This document shows positions 56,669 to 64,000 of a DNA stretch of 64,000 bases, one piece after another. The translations under genes and the position numbers were made by a program. The notes beneath the pieces are model-generated. The model saw only the letters and a program-made list of their open reading frames with translations. It searched no databases and was not told where the DNA came from. Every line of letters starts with the position of its first letter. Position 1 is the first letter of the stretch. The stretch is from Myxococcus hansupus (GTDB lineage Bacteria > Myxococcota > Myxococcia > Myxococcales > Myxococcaceae): contig NZ_CP012109.1 in NCBI RefSeq assembly GCF_000280925.3, positions 5,414,501 to 5,478,500 of the forward strand, in the 5' to 3' direction.

Positions 56669-59053
56669 ATGCGTCGCCTCCTGCTCGGCCTCAGCTGCGC
56701 CCTGGCCTCTGCTTCGTGCATGCCGGTGCTGGAAGGCCAGGATTACAACCTCGAGGGGCAGGAGGTGCGTCTGACGCTCCTTCATACCTCGGACATCCAC
56801 TCACGCCTCATCCCCTACGATTTCTCTCCGTTGAAGACGGACATCGATCTGGGGACCGTTCCTGAAGCCGGCCCGTTCGGTGGCGCCACGCGCATGGGCG
56901 CGCTGCTCAAGCGCGAGCGCGCCCAGGGCGAGCGGGTGCTGCACGTGGACTCGGGCGACTGCTTCCAGGGCGCGCCCATCTTCAACCTCAACATGGGCGA
57001 GGTGGAGTTCAAGTTCCTCTCGCAGGCGCGGCTGGACGCGGCGGTCGTGGGCAACCACGAGTTCGACGCGGGCCTGCGCAACTTCACGCTCATGGCCCAG
57101 CAGCACGCGACGTTCCCGCTGCTGGCGGCCAACTACTTCTGGGACGACTGGCGCACCAACGGCAACCACCAGACGGCCCTCGAAGTGGAGCCCTACACCA
57201 TCCGCAACGTGAAGGGCCTGCGGGTCGCCATCATCGGCATGGCGAACATCTCCTCGCTCAACTCCATCGTCGAAGGCGGCAACAGCCTCCAGGTGACGCC
57301 GCTGGAGCAGAACGAGGTGGCGCGCGCCTACGTGGACCTGCTGCGCCCCGTCACGGACCTCATCGTGCTGGTGAGCCACCTGGGCCTCCATGAGGACCAG
57401 GACGTCATCCAGGGCTACGAGGCCTATTACGAGTACGCCCGCGTCAAGGCGTACGTGCAGCGCCAGAAGGAGCCCTGGCAGGTGCTGGAGTGGTTCGGCC
57501 CCGAAGGCAACGACAAGTCCGTGGTGCGCGTGCGCATCCCCGGCGTGGTGGGCGTGGACGCCATCATGGGTGGCCACCTCCACGTCGTGCTCAACCCGCC
57601 GCAGCTCCTCACCGACCCCTCGGGCCGCAAGGTGGTGCTCGCGCACTCCGGCGCCTTCGCCAAGTACGTGGGCCGGCTGGAGCTGGTCGTGAAGATGCCG
57701 GAGGTGCTCGGCACCGGCGAGGGCGGCGAAATCGTCAGCCAGGACTTCCGCGTGTTCCCGCTGGACGCGCTGTGGTGCGACGACGCCATGCGCCGCTTCC
57801 GCCACGACTCCAGCGTGTTCTGGGCGGAGGGTGACTTCCTCCGGGACGACCGGGTCCGCCAGGCCATCCAGGCGTGCAAGAACCAGGAGGACCGGATGAC
57901 CACCCATCTGCTCCAGCCGTACATCCTGGGCATGGACTTCAACCTGCAGTTGACGTCCATCTTCTCCTACGCGCCGCGCGACGTGCAGCGCCGCAACAAC
58001 TCCACGGGCGGTGACTCGCCGCTGGGCAACATCGCCGCGGACTCCATGCGCAAGCGCCGCCGCGTCGAGGCGGAGATGTCCCTCACCAACTCGCTGGGCA
58101 TCCGCGACAACCTGTACGCCGGCGTGGTGACGCAGGAGTCGATGTTCAACGTGTTCCCGTTCGAGAACACCATCAACATCATGTACCTCTCCGGCAAGGA
58201 GATGCAGGAGCTCTTCGACTTCGTCACCGAGCGCTCCGCCGAGCGTGGCTGCGTGAGCCAGGCGCAGATCTCCGGCGCCCGCTTCACCATGGACTGCGCC
58301 CAGGTGCAGGTGAACGACCTGCAGATCTCCTGTAACCCGTCGCTCAACGGCACGGACTGCCCCAACCAGGAGCGTCAGGGCCACGCGCCGTGGCAGTGCC
58401 TGGTGGACCAGAGCAGCTCCTCCACCTCGGGCCGCTGCTACGCGCACCCCGGCACCGACATCCAGATCAACGGCAAGCCGCTGGACACCACCGGCACGTA
58501 CAAGATCGCCGTCAACGACTACATCGCCAAGGGCGGCTCGGGCTTCAACGTCCTGAAGCGCAACACCACCCGCATCGAGACGGGCATCTCGCTGCGTGAC
58601 TCGCTCATCGGCTACATGCAGGGCTTCTGCACCTGCGACGACATCCTCGCGGGCCGGGAGACGTCGAAGGCGGGCCTCTACTGCGGCAACCTCATCAACG
58701 GCCGCTGGACGGTGAACGAGCAGGTGGTGGGCGCCTGCCGCGCCGCCGCCAACTTCAAGGAATCGCTGAACACGCAGGTCGGAAGCTGCACCTGCAAGGA
58801 CCTGCTGGCGTTCCCCGCGGATGCGGCCGAGCGCTGCGGCGTGCCGGGCCTGACGAATGAAGACATCCAGAACCAGTGCAATGTCCCGGACGGCCCGTAC
58901 ACCGGCCGCTGTAGCTGCCGCGACGTGCTGGCGGGCAACAACCCCATTTGCGGCTCGGTGACGAACCAGCTGCGGAACTTCTGTGAGAACCCCACCTCCG
59001 TGTCCATCGCGGACGCGGTGGAGGATTCCCGCATCGGCCGGAGGGTGAAGTAA
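56669..59053 (+). CDS. 5'-nucleotidase-like lipoprotein with Cys-rich tail repeats
   Basis: A 794-residue protein of the UshA/5'-nucleotidase family. Lipoprotein signal: RRLLLGLSCALASASC. The metallophosphoesterase domain has LLHTSDIHSRL, VDSGDCFQGAPI, VVGNHEFDAGLRN, LVSHLGLHEDQDV and IMGGHLHVVL. The C-terminal nucleotidase domain has SPLGNIAADSMRKR, FPFENTINIMYLSGKEM and INGKPLDTTGTYKIAVNDYI with GGSGFNVLKRN. Residues 650-790 add three CxC[DKR]D[IVL]LA repeats. The ATG at 56669 is used, one codon after a TTG. Its stop abuts the next ATG. Confidence 0.9.
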   Translation: MRRLLLGLSCALASASCMPVLEGQDYNLEGQEVRLTLLHTSDIHSRLIPYDFSPLKTDIDLGTVPEAGPFGGATRMGALLKRERAQGERVLHVDSGDCFQGAPIFNLNMGEVEFKFLSQARLDAAVVGNHEFDAGLRNFTLMAQQHATFPLLAANYFWDDWRTNGNHQTALEVEPYTIRNVKGLRVAIIGMANISSLNSIVEGGNSLQVTPLEQNEVARAYVDLLRPVTDLIVLVSHLGLHEDQDVIQGYEAYYEYARVKAYVQRQKEPWQVLEWFGPEGNDKSVVRVRIPGVVGVDAIMGGHLHVVLNPPQLLTDPSGRKVVLAHSGAFAKYVGRLELVVKMPEVLGTGEGGEIVSQDFRVFPLDALWCDDAMRRFRHDSSVFWAEGDFLRDDRVRQAIQACKNQEDRMTTHLLQPYILGMDFNLQLTSIFSYAPRDVQRRNNSTGGDSPLGNIAADSMRKRRRVEAEMSLTNSLGIRDNLYAGVVTQESMFNVFPFENTINIMYLSGKEMQELFDFVTERSAERGCVSQAQISGARFTMDCAQVQVNDLQISCNPSLNGTDCPNQERQGHAPWQCLVDQSSSSTSGRCYAHPGTDIQINGKPLDTTGTYKIAVNDYIAKGGSGFNVLKRNTTRIETGISLRDSLIGYMQGFCTCDDILAGRETSKAGLYCGNLINGRWTVNEQVVGACRAAANFKESLNTQVGSCTCKDLLAFPADAAERCGVPGLTNEDIQNQCNVPDGPYTGRCSCRDVLAGNNPICGSVTNQLRNFCENPTSVSIADAVEDSRIGRRVK

Positions 59054-61024
59054 ATGAAGCGCCTGCTCTTCCTGTCGGCCCTCGCGGCGGCCGGCTGTTA
59101 CACCCAGGAAACGCCCCAGCCCGACGGTGTCGCCTCCTTCCAGGTGACGCTCGCGGGCATCTACACCGGCGGCACGCGCACGCCGCTGCCGGTGGTGAAC
59201 GAATGCGCCACCGCCCACGGCGGCCAGGCCCTGGTCCCCTTGGAGGTGCGCGGCACGGCGGACTGCCGTCTGGCGCTCCCCCGCACGCCGGTGGACTTCG
59301 ACGTGGAGATCCTCGCCCTGGACGCGAAGGGTCAGCCCATGGAGTCGTTCAACGGGCCGGTGTCCTTCCGCACGGTGCCCGGCAACCTCATGGGTGAGTA
59401 CCGCTACCGCTGGACGCAGCTCACCAACGGCCGCGGTACGGGCACGGTGCGCTCCGGCCAGCTCTACGGCGACACGCACGTGTGGGTGCAGGACGAGGCG
59501 CCGCAGGTCGACTACGCCAACGGCCAGGTCGTCCCCGGCGAGCTGCCCGTGGAGCCTGCGACGCGCACCAACTCCACCGGCCTGTCCCGGCTCATGAAGT
59601 TCGAGGAGCCGACCATCGCCACGGTGCAGGTCCCGCAGAACAGCGACCAGCTCACCGCCTACGCCGGGACGTACATGCGCATCGGGCGCAACCCGGAGGC
59701 CGGGCCGCCGCTGCTGCAGAACTGCCCGGAGGGTGACCCCAACGACAAGCAGCCGGTGACACTGCTGGTGACGGGCACCGACCCCGGCGGTTTCTTCGTG
59801 ACGGACCTGACGGCCTGCCGCGTGCGCGAGGACAGCGTCCCGGGCGCCAACATCCAGACGGGTGAGCCGGACGGCTACTACCCCGGCCGCTTCAACTCCA
59901 TCTACATCTACAACTACTCCTTCCCGGAGGGCCTGGACCCGGGCGACCTGCTGTGGTCCGTGTCCGGCTCGGTGCAGGAGTTCACCGCCACCACGCAGCT
60001 CACCTTCCCCGCGTGGTCGGTGCGCGAGCGCGTCCGGCTGCTGCCGCAGACGGAGTGGACCAAGTACCTGGACATGGCGCCGCCCGTGGAGATCAACGGC
60101 CGCCTGTGCGGTTACAGCAACTCGCTCTACATGACCGACCCGCTGTGTGGTTACAGCTACGGCAACTACAAGATGGAGAGCCTGGAGTCGTCGCTGGTGA
60201 AGCTCACGCGGGTGAAGTTCCCGACCGTGTTCCACAACTGCGACACCAACGGCAACGGCTCGGTTCCCTTCTTCTGCCCCAACACCCGCGCGGGCACCTG
60301 GGGAAGCTGCGGCACGGACAACCCGAACGACCCGGACATCCAGGAGCGGCAGTGCAACATCGACTGCACCCTGGGCATTGGCCAGTTCGCCGGCGTCCAC
60401 TGCTCGGAGCGCAACACGTACAATGGCTTCGGCCAGTTCACGGTGGAGATGAACCCCTCCGGTCCCGCCTCGGCCGGCCTGGATGAGTCCGTCCCCAACC
60501 GCATCCAGACCTTCACGGTCAACGTGAACGCGGACCCGACGGTCGTGAACTGGGCCCAGTCGGACGCCTTCAGCCGCGACCAGCGCGTCAACGTCGCCTG
60601 CGACAAGCCGGCCAACGTGCGCTTCGGCGCCACGGGCACGCCGGTGGCACTGGCCGCCAACACCCCGCTGCAGCACACCATGGGCGCGGGCCAGGGCATC
60701 GTCTACGCTTCCGTCCAGAACCGCGAGGACGGCACCCTCACCTGCAAGGTGGCGGCGGACGCTCGCACGCGCGTCAACCTGGTGACCAAGGACGCCATCC
60801 CGGACCTCGTGCCGGACTGCCGCGAGGACGACCCGAACGCCCAGGCGGCGCAGCAATGCCGCTACCTCCACGCCGCCAGCTTCGACGTGGTGGGGCACCT
60901 GCGGCAGGTGAGCGCCGCCCGTCCCCGCTGGAACTTGCTGCCTCGCGACCTCGACGACATTTGCTGCTACCCCGGGCCGGGAATGGAGTGCCCCCAGCCC
61001 ATCCGGAATTGCGTCAATCCGTAG
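59054..61024 (+). CDS. Lipoprotein of unknown function in the nucleotidase unit
   Basis: A 656-residue protein. The lipoprotein signal peptide is KRLLFLSALAAAGCYTQ. The mature part seems beta-rich and Cys-rich (CNIDCTLGIGQFAGVHC, DDICCYPGPGMECPQP). A short internal duplication is visible: RLCGYSNSLYM and PLCGYSYGNYKM. No known family was recognised. It begins directly at the end of the nucleotidase stop, without any spacer, so the two are translationally coupled. Confidence 0.8.
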   Translation: MKRLLFLSALAAAGCYTQETPQPDGVASFQVTLAGIYTGGTRTPLPVVNECATAHGGQALVPLEVRGTADCRLALPRTPVDFDVEILALDAKGQPMESFNGPVSFRTVPGNLMGEYRYRWTQLTNGRGTGTVRSGQLYGDTHVWVQDEAPQVDYANGQVVPGELPVEPATRTNSTGLSRLMKFEEPTIATVQVPQNSDQLTAYAGTYMRIGRNPEAGPPLLQNCPEGDPNDKQPVTLLVTGTDPGGFFVTDLTACRVREDSVPGANIQTGEPDGYYPGRFNSIYIYNYSFPEGLDPGDLLWSVSGSVQEFTATTQLTFPAWSVRERVRLLPQTEWTKYLDMAPPVEINGRLCGYSNSLYMTDPLCGYSYGNYKMESLESSLVKLTRVKFPTVFHNCDTNGNGSVPFFCPNTRAGTWGSCGTDNPNDPDIQERQCNIDCTLGIGQFAGVHCSERNTYNGFGQFTVEMNPSGPASAGLDESVPNRIQTFTVNVNADPTVVNWAQSDAFSRDQRVNVACDKPANVRFGATGTPVALAANTPLQHTMGAGQGIVYASVQNREDGTLTCKVAADARTRVNLVTKDAIPDLVPDCREDDPNAQAAQQCRYLHAASFDVVGHLRQVSAARPRWNLLPRDLDDICCYPGPGMECPQPIRNCVNP

Positions 61025-61091
61025 TCTTTTGAAGATTCTCGCGACCCGGTGACGGGAAGCAGGGAGGAGCGGTCCCCCCAGACCGCTCCGT

Positions 61092-61099
61092 GGAGAGGG
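61092..61099 (+). promoter_or_regulatory. Ribosome binding site that supports a TTG start
   Basis: GGAGAGGG lies three bases before TTG 61103, which opens directly into a signal peptide. No ATG or GTG in a better position was seen. Confidence 0.7.
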
Positions 61100-61102
61100 A
61101 CA

Positions 61103-62632
61103 TTGAAAACGTTGCAGAAGCTGGCCCTGACCGGCCTGATCTCCCTGAGTGCGCCCGCCTGGGCCAGTGACTTCGTGGATACCCGTCTGTCGTTCGTCTT
61201 CGCGGACGACAACGTGCTGGCGGGTTCCGGTGAAACGACGCCGAACAGTCCCAATGCCCGGTTCGGCGCCGGTAACCAGAACACGCAGTTCTACGACAAC
61301 TTCAACACCCGGTTCTCCGGCTTCGAGTCCCTGTCGAACGTGGTGCTCTACAAGCGGGCACCGGCATTCTTCGAGGGCCTGACGACCGAGGCGGCCCTGA
61401 CGCTGGTGGTGCTCGAGCGGCCCTCGGGCGGCGTCGATATCCGCGACAACTCCAGCTACATCCGGCTCAACTACCAGCCCCCGGGCTGGGGTGAGAAGGA
61501 AGGCATCTCGCTGGTCGGCTTCCCGGTGTCCGCGGACCGTTTCCGTCTGGGCTATGCGTTCCGCATCTCCTGGGGCGGCAGCGGCGTGTTCACCACCCGC
61601 TCGGCCGCCAACGGCGTGCCCGGCGGCAAGATTCAGATCACCCGCGACAACTGGTACGCGTACGTCGGCGGCAAGACGGCGCTCATCCAGAACGAGCTCA
61701 TCCTCGAGGAGGAGACGAAGTACGGCCTGATGGCCGGCGCGGGCTGGGACATCCTGGAGACGCTGCGCGTCGAGGCGGGCGGCGGTTACTTCCAGAAGGG
61801 CCTGGTTCCGGGCCTCGCGACGCTCGGCGTGGAAGCGCCGGTGAACGCGGCCGGCCTCTCCGGTCAAATCGTCTACCACGTGGGCGTGCCCGTCGGCACC
61901 TCCGTGGACTTCCGGCTCTACAAGAACGACCCGGACATCTATCAGCGCTTCTTCGCGCCGGAGAAGTACCCGGGCGGCCTCTCGTACACCGTGTCGCTCG
62001 AGGGCAGCTACCTGTCCCAGACGCTGGAGAAGCCGAACGAGTTCGGCGCCACCAAGCCGCAGGGCTCCACGGCCCTGGCCCTTCAGGCCCGCGCGAAGTA
62101 CGACCTGTGGCGCTTCAGCCTGCTGGGCCTGTACCGCAGCCTCTCCTTCATCCAGTTCGAAGTGCCGGGCTTCCCCCCGTTCCAGGACTTCCCGGACGGC
62201 ACGGAACTGCGGCCGGAGATGTTCCTCGCGGTGGGCGCGGACTACCACCTGCCGAAGCTGCACCTCACGCCGGGCTTCATCATCGGTGTGCAGCAGCCGG
62301 CCTCGTTCCGCAGCCCCACGCCGGTGCTCGGCGGCAACAACCCGCCGGAGAACCTGATTGGCACGCGCACCGTCGTGGTGCGTGACGTGAACCAGCTCAG
62401 CATCCTCCCGGAGACGTGCGGTGGCGGCGTGTGCCGCGCCGAGCCCATCTACTCCGCGAAGGCCACGTTCCGCTGGGACCTGTCGGAGTCCGTCGCCGCC
62501 GTCGGCGAGGTCTACTACACGTACGACACCAACCGGACCACGTTCCGGGACGACGTGACGGGCGTGGCGCAGCCGAGCTTCGAGCGTCCGCACGCGCTGG
62601 GCTTCAACACCCTGCTGCAGGCGCGCTTCTAG
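61103..62632 (+). CDS. Putative outer-membrane beta-barrel protein
   Basis: A 509-residue protein. A signal peptide (KLALTGLISLSAPAWAS) leads into alternating beta-strand-like segments (YRLGYAFRISWGGSGVFT pattern, KYGLMAGAGWDILETLRVEAG, VGADYHLPKLHLTPGFIIG). It ends TLLQARF: the terminal Phe is typical of barrels inserted by BamA. Porin or channel function is likely but no family was recognised. TTG at 61103 follows GGAGAGGG. It is the third gene of the envelope unit, 78 bases after the lipoprotein gene. Confidence 0.8.
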   Translation: MKTLQKLALTGLISLSAPAWASDFVDTRLSFVFADDNVLAGSGETTPNSPNARFGAGNQNTQFYDNFNTRFSGFESLSNVVLYKRAPAFFEGLTTEAALTLVVLERPSGGVDIRDNSSYIRLNYQPPGWGEKEGISLVGFPVSADRFRLGYAFRISWGGSGVFTTRSAANGVPGGKIQITRDNWYAYVGGKTALIQNELILEEETKYGLMAGAGWDILETLRVEAGGGYFQKGLVPGLATLGVEAPVNAAGLSGQIVYHVGVPVGTSVDFRLYKNDPDIYQRFFAPEKYPGGLSYTVSLEGSYLSQTLEKPNEFGATKPQGSTALALQARAKYDLWRFSLLGLYRSLSFIQFEVPGFPPFQDFPDGTELRPEMFLAVGADYHLPKLHLTPGFIIGVQQPASFRSPTPVLGGNNPPENLIGTRTVVVRDVNQLSILPETCGGGVCRAEPIYSAKATFRWDLSESVAAVGEVYYTYDTNRTTFRDDVTGVAQPSFERPHALGFNTLLQARF

Positions 62633-62675
62633 GCGCCCCTCCCCTGCCCCCGCATCGGGGCCGGGGAAGACACCG

Positions 62676-62708
62676 CGGCCCGGTCTCTCCGCATGGGAGG
62701 CCGGGCCG
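62676..62708. terminator. Bidirectional terminator after the barrel gene
   Basis: CGGCCCGG and CCGGGCCG pair around an inner CTCTCC/GGGAG stem, between two convergent genes. Confidence 0.55.
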
Positions 62709-62715
62709 TCGTGCG

Positions 62716-64000
62716 TCAGAGGGTCGTCATCCGCACCACCTCGTCGAAGGCGGTGAGCCCCTGCGCGAGCTTGCGCACCGCCGCCTCGCGCAGCGTGCGC
62801 ATGCCGGAGCGGCGGGCCGCGTCCACCATGTCCGAGTACGGCGCCTCGCGGGCGATGAGGTCCCTCAGCTCGCCCGCGGCGCTGACGATTTCGAAGACGC
62901 CCGTGCGGCCCACGAAGCCGGTGCCCCGGCAACGCACGCAGCCGGAGCCCTTGAGCAGGCGCACGCCCCCGGGCAGCAGCGGCAGGGGCGCGTTGAGGGC
63001 CAGGAGTTCGTCGGGCGTCAGCGACGTCTCCTGCGCGCAGTGACTGCACACGCGGCGCAGCAGGCGCTGGGCCATGACGCCCAGCAGGCTCTGCGCGAGG
63101 AGGAAGGACGGCACGCCCAAGTCCCGCATGCGCGCCACCGCGCCCAGCGCGTCGTTGGTGTGCAGCGTGGACAGGACGAGGTGGCCGGTGAGCGCGGACT
63201 GAATCGCGTTCTCCGCCGTCTCCGGGTCGCGAATCTCGCCCACCATGATGACGTCCGGGTCCTGGCGCAGGATGTGGCGCAGCGCCCCGGCGAAGTCGAG
63301 CCCCACCTTGGGCTGCACCTGCACCTGGTTGAAGGCGTCCCACACCATTTCGATGGGGTCTTCGATGGTGGTGACGTTGACGTCGGGCCCCGCGAGCGCC
63401 TTGAGCGCCGAGTACAACGTCGTCGTCTTGCCGCTGCCCGTGGGGCCGGTGACGAGGATGAGGCCGTGGGGCTGGTCAATCCACGACTCGAAGGCGCTCT
63501 TCTCGTCCTCATCGAAGCCCAACTGGGCGATGTCCTGCACCAGCGTCTCCGGGTCGAAGATACGGATGACGACCTTCTCTCCGAACGCGGTGGGCAGCGT
63601 GGACACGCGGAGCTCGACTTCGCGGCCCTCGCGCTCCGTCTTGATGCGGCCGTCCTGCGGCTTGCGGCGCTCGGAGATGTCGATGCGCGCCAGCATCTTC
63701 ACGCGCGAGACGATGGGCGCATGCACCGGTGCCGGCAGCGTGTGCACCGGGTGCAGGACGCCGTCGATGCGCAGGCGCACCACGCTGGTGGCGCGCTTGG
63801 GTTCGATGTGGATATCGGACGCGCGGTTGTCGAACGCGTAGCGCAGCAGGTAGTCCACGGCCTGCACCACCGGCCGGTCCGACGCCTCCAGCTCCTGGGT
63901 GCCGCTGAGCGAGACGAGCTGCTCGAAGTTGGCGACCTGGGTGCCGCCCGCCGCGGTGAAGTCGTCCGCGGCGCGCGCCAGCGTCGTCTTGAAGCCGTAG
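62716..64000 (-). CDS. Secretion/pilus assembly ATPase (GspE/PilB family), 5' end beyond window
   Basis: The frame is open to the right edge, so only the C-terminal 427 or so codons are present. Family blocks: RASDIHIEPKRATSVVRLRI, Walker A ILVTGPTGSGKTTTLYSAL, the Asp box TTIEDPIEM, Walker B RQDPDVIMVGEIRDPETAE, the His box LSTLHTNDALGA, and a four-Cys zinc site (CSHC and CVRC). It drives type II secretion or type IV pilus extension at the inner membrane. No gsp or pil neighbour is visible, so the choice between GspE and PilB stays open. Confidence 0.92.
   Translation of the reverse strand, partial: YGFKTTLARAADDFTAAGGTQVANFEQLVSLSGTQELEASDRPVVQAVDYLLRYAFDNRASDIHIEPKRATSVVRLRIDGVLHPVHTLPAPVHAPIVSRVKMLARIDISERRKPQDGRIKTEREGREVELRVSTLPTAFGEKVVIRIFDPETLVQDIAQLGFDEDEKSAFESWIDQPHGLILVTGPTGSGKTTTLYSALKALAGPDVNVTTIEDPIEMVWDAFNQVQVQPKVGLDFAGALRHILRQDPDVIMVGEIRDPETAENAIQSALTGHLVLSTLHTNDALGAVARMRDLGVPSFLLAQSLLGVMAQRLLRRVCSHCAQETSLTPDELLALNAPLPLLPGGVRLLKGSGCVRCRGTGFVGRTGVFEIVSAAGELRDLIAREAPYSDMVDAARRSGMRTLREAAVRKLAQGLTAFDEVVRMTTL

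Noticed and set aside
56801-63343. A very long open frame on the reverse strand
   Set aside because: It is antisense to three well-supported genes and its translation is rich in Arg, Gly, His and Val without motifs, as expected from high-GC third-position bias.

Overview
The window looks like a chromosomal segment from a myxobacterium (order Myxococcales, most like Myxococcus or Corallococcus). The grounds are very high GC with GTG/TTG starts, two secreted proteases with MYXO-CTERM tails, an MglA-type GTPase, a TPR-bearing CheR in a chemotaxis cluster, a membrane Ser/Thr kinase, many stand-alone sensor kinases and response regulators, and very large secreted proteins. Species was assigned by pattern only. 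No insertion sequence, prophage, CRISPR array, rRNA or replication origin was seen.

Layout. 1-1.6 kb: end of purM, purN and a DUF523 gene, chained by 4-base overlaps. 1.6-5 kb: a 3-hydroxyisobutyryl-CoA hydrolase-like gene, a HAD phosphatase and a carotenoid-desaturase-like flavoprotein. 5-11.6 kb: rpmB (L28), an MglA-like GTPase with a long tail, DUF4388 and DUF1801 proteins, an alkaline-phosphatase-fold metalloenzyme overlapping a zinc-protease lipoprotein, and a soluble histidine kinase. 11.6-17 kb: a secreted TldD/PmbA protein, a UDP-sugar dehydrogenase and a heparinase II/III-like protein (polysaccharide metabolism). 17-25.7 kb: a degenerate histidine kinase whose 3' end is repeated several times downstream, then a reverse-strand chemotaxis operon (cheW-cheR-mcp-receiver-cheW-cheA/receiver) with no cheB. 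A Ser/Thr kinase fused to PEGA-like and TonB C-terminal domains diverges from it.

28-33.6 kb: a reverse operon of a signal-peptide protein, two tandem metzincin-like MYXO-CTERM proteases and a HAD phosphatase; then gltX, a small secreted protein, tRNA-Gln(CTG) and tRNA-Glu(CTC) with a clean terminator. 33.6-42 kb: a response regulator, a receiver-kinase hybrid, small proteins, the pyruvate dehydrogenase genes pdhA-pdhB-pdhC without an adjacent E3 gene, and a HAD protein.

42-52.6 kb is the most unusual part. A 1526-residue lipoprotein of unknown function is followed, across an apparent intrinsic terminator, by an 1884-residue Rhs protein. That protein resembles a fused TcB/TcC toxin cocoon (FG-GAP-like repeats, YD/Rhs repeats, a core ending in DPSGL). 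It carries a C-terminal alpha/beta-hydrolase-like tip with a GFSLGG nucleophile motif, so it is a candidate lipase-type polymorphic toxin without an evident immunity gene. 52.6-64 kb: an unknown membrane protein, an organophosphate:phosphate antiporter-type MFS transporter and a Nudix protein; a three-gene envelope unit (5'-nucleotidase-like lipoprotein with Cys-rich tail repeats, unknown lipoprotein, putative outer-membrane barrel); and the 3' part of a type II secretion/type IV pilus assembly ATPase gene that runs off the right edge.
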